Assembly (NCBI GenBank): GCA_003864495.1 | Contig: ML133401.1 | Coordinates: 5,447,189-5,511,188 of the forward strand | DNA from: Nemopilema nomurai | Taxonomy: Eukaryota > Cnidaria > Scyphozoa > Rhizostomeae > Rhizostomatidae | Length of the DNA stretch: 64,000 nt | Direction of reading: 5' to 3' | Notes under the pieces: model-generated | What the model was told of the DNA's origin: nothing | What the model saw: the letters and a program-made list of their open reading frames with translations, nothing else | The model's database searches: none | In this document: positions 56,156 to 64,000 of the stretch, in pieces | Numbering within the stretch: position 1 is the stretch's first letter | How the letters are laid out: every line of letters starts with the position of its first letter | Made by a program: the position numbers and the translations under genes

Positions 56156-56232
56156 ACACCCCCGTCTAAGTGCCCCGGTATATCCTGCCGTATATAATTT
56201 GATCTCTCACCGGGGCACTTAGACGGGGGTGT
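56156..56232. repeat. Perfect 24-bp inverted repeat, 29-bp spacer
   Basis: ACACCCCCGTCTAAGTGCCC plus CGGT (56156-56179) is exactly complemented at 56209-56232. The GC-rich arms stand out from the AT-rich surroundings and could form a strong hairpin. Confidence 0.95.
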
Positions 56233-57412
56233 GGCTATTAACACAAGCCGCTTCTCAAATACCATCACACTCCTCCAATCTCTACAATACATCATTTACA
56301 CAACAAATTTTACGTCCAAGGTACGACATCAACCAATTACCTGGCACTTTGTTATAAATATTTCATTTTTTCATTTCTTTTTGCAGCCGTGATTTTGAAC
56401 GCAGGATTGCGAGTGACGCCCACAAGAAACGGATATACCGAATTAAAGCCCCGAAATTTCCCTCTTGTGTTTCTGCCCTCTCTAGCCAAATATACAAGGG
56501 GCACACGCAAACATTCCACATCTGAGTTCGAGGCTTCAACGAGGTGGTAGCAACGCAACTACGCAACAACGCAACTCTGTTTTGATATTTACACATTTAT
56601 TTAAACATTGGTTTTTTAGTTTTTATTTCCAATGCCTATCAAAATATTGTGGAACCTCAGACAAAGACAAAACACCGAAAAAAATGGAAAGATCAACTTT
56701 AGAGCCCCAGGCTCTAGAAGTAAAATATCATCTGTTTCTGTAGCATAATGTGGGAAAAATATAGGAAAATACAGCAAGAGTGCGAAGTTAGAGTGCAGTA
56801 AAAATTGTTTAACCGCTCGTCGTTTTGTCTCAACTATCGGGATCAATACTTCGAGAAAGGACTTGAGATCCAGGGGTTTTAAACAACGAACGGGAAAGAT
56901 GTCTCGTAACAAAAATTTACAAAAGGTTCTACCTATAGCTTTTCTCTCTAGTCTCTCTCATTAATTTCATAACAATTAATTTTGATCTGAACAGACATAC
57001 CAGATGCAAATGACGTCAATCTTGCCGTCAATGTCCCTAAGGTAGAGCTCCATAGGAAGTTCGTCAAATATTGGAAGTGTTACTTCACAGAAAAACCACA
57101 ACAACAACCCGCAGCTTCCATCCAACATCTGCTGTAGTTGTGTCAGCTCTTTCTAAGCGGGATTGCGTATATGCACATGCATAGCAGCACGCGCGCCTTT
57201 GTGTTTTGCGCTGTCTTCATTTACTCTTAGGGTTCCTGGATTTATACATATTTCGAGGGGTAGTTTTGTAAGGAATTAAGCGGAACATGCCATATACCGT
57301 CAAATTAAAACGCTTGAAAAATACAAAGAGGGCTCTCAGTTTCCGATTACATGTTTTCAAGAATAAAGACTTCACGAATGACATCTAAAATAATTTGAAA
57401 TACCCCTTTATC

Positions 57413-57611
57413 TATAATATAATATAATATAATACAATATAATATAATATAAAATAATATAATATAATATAATATAATATAATATAATATAATATAATAT
57501 AATATAATATAATATAATATAATATAATATAATATAATATAATATAATATAATATAATATAATATAATATAATATAATATAATATAATATAATATAATAT
57601 AATATAATATC
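57413..57611. repeat. (AATAT)n pentanucleotide microsatellite
   Basis: About 39 nearly perfect copies, the complement of the satellite at 12082-12241. Confidence 0.95.
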
Positions 57612-58653
57612 TATATTAAAAGTACACCAAACTGGACCACTTTCGAAAGCCATTTCCATACCATCTTTGGTGTGGTCGGCAAGTCTGCAAAGCACTTTGA
57701 GATTCGGTTGGATTTCATGCGAAAGAGCATAGACAAAGCTATTAGAAATGCACAATTTTCCATCTACCTATGAAGGGTAAATTAATTCTTCGGCTTTTAA
57801 AATTGACAGAACTTCAATGAACATAGTGATGAAATTCGTTTTAAATACTAAATTATTGTGGTTCCACTCTAGAATTAGCTTTTAGGTGGTTGTAGCTTCT
57901 TAAATCTTAGTACTGTGACGTCAAGTTAGTTGTTAAGTTATCTTGGAATTAATCTCTATAAGGAGTACTATTTATAGCCTTAGCTTTGGTACCTGGTATT
58001 TAACTAATACCTCGTCCAAAACTAATTTCTAGTCTTCCGGCCAAGCCAGGCCACCACTTGTTACCTTATAATAATACAGATTGATGTATTTGCAGGACAT
58101 AGCAACATTGACACAAAAATGCATTCTCTAGCAAGTCTCCAAAACTTTAATAATGAATTGGTTAATTTCAAAAAGCTATCATTGTCTTGCATTGGTTAGC
58201 CCAGCCAACTGAGAAGTATTCAATCCAAACAAGAAATATGATTCGAAGTGACATGCGCGCTCTATGGTCGACGAGGCACGTTTAATTAGTGCAAAGTAGG
58301 CTGGGTCACGTTTCAATATCCAATTAGGTGCTGTAGAAACTTACAGGTAAGGTGTTTAACCTATAGAAAGACATTCCAGGACAATGGCAGTAATAAGCAA
58401 AGATCCGATGCAACCGAACTCTCCAAGACTCCAGCCTACCAAAGTAACGTAAACTTAAGCCCCGAGCTGAAGTTCTGAAGAGCTAAAACGGCCACGGAGC
58501 ATGTAGCTAAGGATTCTTCAAGGGGGCACTCCTCACGGCCACGCCCTGAGAAAGAATTGTATATTTCTTATTCAGCTTTATCAAATCAGAGTTTCGTTTT
58601 GGAAGAGCATAACCTAGGGGAAAGTGTGAAATAAAAAATCGGAAATGAAATTA

Positions 58654-58690
58654 AGAATCTTTTGCAACTAAGATTCTTTTGCAACTAAAA
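58654..58690. repeat. 17-bp tandem repeat
   Basis: Two to three copies of TTTTGCAACTAAGATTC with minor variation. Confidence 0.7.
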
Positions 58691-61544
58691 ATCTTTGTTA
58701 TCTAGTATTTTGACCTTGTTCTTCTTCATAGACGACGGGGTCCAGGGAGGGCATGTGCCCCCATATTCGGTATTGGATACGAATGTACCTTCATTCTTGC
58801 TTGATATGCCCTTCACTGCTTCAAAGATGCTTCCTACGTTCTAGGCCTCTTTGACAATTACTGGACCACCTTGACAAGGTAATATGAGAGTCTATGCCCC
58901 TTTGTTTGCAGCCTAGTTTGAATAATTTCATTAAACCCGCTTTAGCATTTTCAGCATTGTTGCGTTATGTCAAAATTTTCGTATCAGTTTAGTACAAAAG
59001 CCCCTAACATTACTTGATGGGCATCCATCCTCTAATCTAAATGTGAAGTTTACAGTTACTATATGATGCAAAAGAGTGAGCAAACTATAGGATTCGTGAC
59101 AACCTATCAAACATCTTATCCAAATGTCTTACTTTAACATCCTTCTGCATCAAAGGAGTTTCAAAGCATCTTCCCTCGGTTCTGTAATACTATAGGGACT
59201 GTCTCCAAAATTAAATACGTGAATCATTTTATTTTCATTATGACAGCTGTAAACATAGCAGTGATTAACATTTTGTCAACGGACTGCAGTGCTACACAAA
59301 ATTTCAAACTCCTTGCCTAACTTCAATGCTTCCAACACAACTGACAATGCCGATGACGTCACCTTAAAAACTTTGTACATGACCCTAAACTCGAGAGGCC
59401 TATTTCTCAAAACCATCACTGTAAAAATTGCCGACTGTTTTGAACCCAATATTCCAGCTATTTGCATCTGTTTAAAACACTAATACGTTTCAATCTACTT
59501 TTGTGGAAGCTATTGTCAATAATTTCACATTCGTCCAATGTTGGTATTTAAAAAGTATGCAACCTAATTAATCAAACAGTGGTACATACTCTAATGGCTG
59601 TGCTTTTGTGTTCAAGGAAAGTTTATATAAAATTTCGAATTTCACTATCGCGATCATTTTTCCCTTACTGGGTTCTTTTACAAACAGGTTTCCTTTGAAA
59701 AATAATATTTTTAAGTGCTGTTGAGATTCTTATCCTTTTTCTATTCCATTTTCTCTTCTTGTCTCGAGAAAACGTTGTTCAAGCTCGTGACTGTTAATGC
59801 AATACTTGATTTGCCTGCTTAAGTTGTGCTCGTTATATTACGAGTCTTGTGATTTTGTCAAGAAGGTACGTTTCTGCTTCTCTAAGCTTTATTTGCAAGT
59901 TATGGCATTATCTTAAGCAGTTGCACTGGAGCGTGAAATCATAGTTAGTATTTGCGTTAACGTCACCTATTTCGGGTGCTTGCTGCTTGTGGTATATTAG
60001 TTGTGGTATTAAGTTTAAATTGACACTTTTTCCTACTGAAAAAGTGAAAACAAATTTGAAAAAATAACGATCGAATGCGGTACAGCTCAATGGCTAGAAG
60101 AACGACCGGTAACCTCCTTAACTCAGGCAAATTAAACATGGCTATCTAATTAAACATAGTCCATTCCATCTAAAGATTTATCTGAAATAAAGTAGACAAT
60201 AAAACAACCAGACAGTAAGTCTTTGTCTGGGAGTGAAAAACAAGACGAAATAGCATGTCAGAAGCCAAGTCTCTTCTTTGTTCCAAAGTTATATTGAATC
60301 CCCATTTTATAAGCAGCAACTTGCATTGTGCCAAATATTGAAGCATATTTTTCTAGAAAAAGAAAAAAGAAGGTTTGAAAGAAAACAACAGCAGAAAGTT
60401 TCCGCCAAAAAACTAATACAATGTCCAGGAACTACATACAGTGTTATGTATAGTGATATGTTATATATCCTATTACATATAAACAGCAATTACATTTTTT
60501 TCAATTCCCGCACAATAAAATTCAATAATTTTGCGCACAGAATTGGCAAATGTGATAAATTTCAAATAACTTTGCCGACAGTGAGTTTGTCCAATCCCCA
60601 GCATTCCTTGTAGACATGGGCCTAATTTTACATCCACTTTATGACGTTCTGCTTATTATAGATGGCCTTTCGATTTCAAAGTCTTTATCTCTACGCATGA
60701 AAGTTTCTTAACCTCCAAGCATCAGTGATATAACTGTATAGATTGAATATGGTCTCTCCTCCTTACTTTACTTTCCATCGGATTTTCCAATCTTTGAGTT
60801 GCTTGATTCCATGGATCTGAAATAGGTTCTCGATTCATTCCCTATTCTTTTTGGTCTGCCAAATGTTTGTTTGTCACGTTTTTCAGAGCACCAAAGGTAG
60901 CCCGCACATATGTCTGCTATGTAGGCCTTGTCAGATGAGATGTTATTTTCAGCTGACGTATGTGTGCTGCAGACTTCTAGCAAGAGCCATTTTAAACACG
61001 CATAAAGTTTTTATGTGCCTCTCTTGCAGCTTAAACCTACGAGCGATAACGCTTTTAAATTTGAACAGCAACGTACAATGTGACCCTGGCACCCAGGTTA
61101 AACTCGAGCGTATTTAATGCATTTCGAAGTTGGAGTTTATCCAAGTTGGTATAGATGCTTTGAAATTTGATGGTGATCTAGGCGACTCTGCTGCCTCAGT
61201 TTTGCGGAAAATGTTACTGCGCCATTCGTTCGCATTAGGCCCGATACATATTTACAAATAATATTCAGACATTGTCTAGTTGCAGAAGAAATGTAGAGCT
61301 CATGTATGTTTACTTTTAGCAAAATTTAGACATTATATGCTTGCGGCCAAAATCTAGATCTTAGGTACATTTGCAAGTTTGGTGTGCACCTTGCATTAAC
61401 TTAAGGAGTGTAGAGTTGTAGTTGTAGTACATTTAAGAGTATGATTTGTTACAAAAACATGATATCGATATGAACTTAACAACACCAACATGTTTTGGCA
61501 ACATATTTGCAAATTCCTAGTACATTTTAGCAACAAAGTCAGCC

Positions 61545-61802
61545 TTAAAGTAAACCAACGGAGTTAAATCGCAGCTTAGCTCAGAGGACTGGGCCACCTA
61601 AAAATAGAAACTCTTAGAATCCAATCAAGGTTGGAGAACAGTATATGTTCATGTGATCACTTCAAATATCGTTGCTTGTGGTGTGATACAAGACAATGCG
61701 GCCCCCATGTGATCACTTTGACTAAACAACCAACCCGCCCGCCTGAATTGAACTGAGTTGCAGTGTATTTTCATATCAGGCGACTTCAATCCATTCCGTT
61801 GC
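61545..61802. mobile_element. Diverged second copy of the TTAA-flanked MITE
   Basis: It starts TTAAAGTAAACCAACGGAGT and aligns over about 250 bp, in inverted orientation, with 35970-36230, including TGGGCCACCTAAAAATAGA and the paired TGTGATCAC blocks. The far terminus is degraded (ATTCCGTTG with no final TTAA). Confidence 0.78.
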
Positions 61803-64000
61803 AATCTAAAAAAATTAGAGCTTATCGTATCGAAATATGCATACGACGATGCGGTAAAATTCCAGCACAATTTTCAATTCAACATTTCAACAATTCAACA
61901 TTCGACACATGAATTCAATGAAAAAGTGGTGCCTTAACTTAGCAGCAAAACTCTTCTTGTTGCAAAGGATACCCATCGCAATTTGAAGAACTCGAAGAAG
62001 AATAAATAGGTCCTAGCGATTGATTTTGTGCCCTTGAGTTGATTTGAATTTGCTTTTGTGCATATGTATGTTCTTGAAATACAAATAATTTTCTTTTACA
62101 TATCATTTATAAACGCGCATGTGCAGTCACTGTTATTTTGATTTTAGGGCACTACTGCTCTATACCTTTTTGACTTGACTAGGATGCCAAAGATGGGTTA
62201 GCACAAGCCTCAACATTGGTTTCTACTTGTCAAAGTAGATCAAAATCCAAATGCATAATGTATTAGACTGAGTTTTGGTTTAGCTCAGGGAAATTCAATG
62301 AGACCTATTATTGGAATAACCACACTAAATGCGATAACAGATAGTCCCGGAAAGACGTCTTCGGGTCGGTGAAAATATAAGCTACAATAAACGTATCCAA
62401 CATTGCTTCCAATCAGTCGGTCTAAGCAAAGAATTGTCTATTCAACGAACAATATGACGTTTGACTGCATTTTATTTCGATAAACAAGCCCACTCATTGA
62501 ATCAAGGTCAAATTTTCGGAGCGGAATATTCCTTACAGAGCCCTTTGGCAAATAGGGAAACTACTAATTCCGGACTGAGGCGGATGGTAACATATATTGA
62601 TGCTACGCAGATATAAATGAATAAGACGTTTCTTCTCTGGCGGTACACCCTACACCCCCAGACAGAGTACACCCCACACCCTAGACAGAGTCACATAATA
62701 GCAATAAAAATTTATCCAACATCTTGCATGTCAAACCGGCTGGATTGTCAAACCGGTAGTGCCTATGAATTGACAACAGCCTTACATTTCAGAATGAGAG
62801 ATTATGGCAAGAAAGGATTAGCATTGTGTTTTCGTTAAGTTGCTTAGAATAAAAAAAGGGTGCCAAAATTATGTGATACACATCGAAGTAATGTTTATTG
62901 ATATGAAAAGTTTAAAAAACAATCCCATTACTTAACGTTTTTACGATTTAACGTTTTACGGCTTTTCTATCGTTGTCTTGAGTATCAGATAGCTGAAAAA
63001 AAATTAAACAAGTAAATGCATGTATAAATGTTGAAAAAGTTCATTCTTAAATAATAACAGGCGCAAGAAAGATTAACACCATTTTGATTAACACCAAATG
63101 TTTCATCTTTATAGCTAATGGCAATTCAAGCAAATCTACTTTGAATATCTGGACTTCGTGCATCCTCGTTTAGTGCTTAGAGTGTGAATTATATTTGTTG
63201 GGTTGTCCTAGATAAATCAATAACTAATTTGAGCTCCAAACAATATCTAATGAAAAACGAGCAACATTAGAGCACTTTTGTAGCATATTCAGTCGGCATC
63301 ATGTTATGCAAAATCAATGTCACTCATTTGGCGCTGTGTTAAGACGTACCAATGCATGAGAAGCAGACTCCTTTATGGCCAATTGAATATCAGATATGCC
63401 GGGTAACTTCAAGATGTTGACACACACCTCGCATCACCCCTAGCCCCGCCCCACCACCGCACCTTTTATGTTTAATCTGGTACATCCCACCCACTAAACA
63501 TTAAAAACATTAATTTTCCACACGCATTTACCATGGCTTTTGTGTGAACAGCGATAAATTCTACCCGCAAATCCTTAGCTCTGTTCTGCCATCAAAAGTA
63601 TGAGGTATTTCTTCATTCGAAGTTCAAGCAGGGGTTTTTTATGATTGTTTGGTCAGTAGAGGAAAGTAAAGGCCAAATGCAGTAAAGGTCGAATGACGTT
63701 TTTACTAAAAAGCATTTTTTAAACTTTTCGGGGCCGTGATTGGCTTCGCAGTAAGAAAGACTACGGGATTTAGCTTAAACTCTGGAACAATCAAGATTTA
63801 TGCCATGTGCTTACACAGTGTAAATCTTCAAGAAAATGGATCAAGGAGGCCTGTACAGGCCTTGAGGAAGAAGGAGCTTGAAACGCTCGCGCAATGATTT
63901 TATAGCTATTAGAATATTGAATATAAAGAATATTAACTCACGAATTTAAATTTTTTCTGCAAACAATAATGATTACTAAAGATTTTCTAGTGGCAACGAA

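Larger units (their letters stand above)
49077..64000. other. Gene-poor region
   Basis: About 15 kb with only short AT-rich open frames, none with a domain, signal peptide or plausible splice chain. It contains the upstream region of the kringle gene and the repeats listed separately. A distal regulatory role, or exons of genes beyond the window, cannot be excluded. Confidence 0.5.

Noticed and set aside
1..64000. CRISPR arrays, operons, bacterial promoters, rRNA genes
   Set aside because: None seen. The gene structure is clearly that of an animal nuclear genome.

Overview
The window is nuclear DNA from an animal, most likely an anthozoan cnidarian (stony coral or sea anemone). The evidence is AT-rich sequence, GT-AG introns of roughly 150-4000 bp, metazoan extracellular modules (ZP, kringle, thyroglobulin type-1, Kazal, VWC, Ig, TSP1), and two eukaryotic housekeeping genes. 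The species cannot be fixed from sequence alone. Splice models below were built by hand from splice signals and reading phase. For the large genes every junction is in phase and the total coding length divides by three.

Layout. (1) 1-5.9 kb, plus strand: the 3' part of a gene, or two neighbouring genes, with two short winged-helix-like segments (weakly RFX-type) and a C-terminal coiled coil. (2) 8.8-26.0 kb, plus strand: a 21-exon gene for a secreted protein of about 2136 residues. Its order is signal peptide, pacifastin-like module, two Ig domains, TSP1, five copies of an unfamiliar four-cysteine 'GWC' domain, two Kazal domains, GWC, follistatin/Kazal, two GWC, four VWC-like modules, and a ZP domain. 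(3) 27.3-31.4 kb, plus strand: protoporphyrinogen oxidase in five exons, one intron using a GC donor. (4) 32.05-33.24 kb, minus strand: the Obg-like ATPase OLA1 as one uninterrupted exon, convergent with PPOX. (5) 35.5-49.0 kb, minus strand: an 11-exon gene for a secreted protein of about 885 residues: signal peptide, two kringles, GWC, follistatin/Kazal, thyroglobulin-1, GWC, follistatin/Kazal, Kazal, two thyroglobulin-1. (6) 49.1-64 kb: about 15 kb with no supportable gene, holding microsatellite, MITE-like and palindromic repeats.

The most interesting content is the pair of GWC-domain genes. Together they carry ten copies of one domain with a GSCL...C...C...GWC pattern and a downstream W-I-x-x-[GN]-D-[FL]-F motif. 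I cannot assign it to a standard animal module. It loosely resembles the bacterial YbaY/YscW lipoprotein beta-sandwich. In both proteins it sits beside classical protease-inhibitor modules (Kazal in both, a pacifastin-like module in one, thyroglobulin-1 in the other). Nearly every exon is a phase 1-1 module, so both genes look assembled by exon shuffling and tandem duplication. A reasonable inference is extracellular matrix, mucus or secreted-barrier proteins that polymerise (ZP) or bind partners (kringle) while displaying protease inhibitors. The two genes face opposite ways and flank PPOX-OLA1. Each has a TATAAAG box about 55-70 bp before its start codon.
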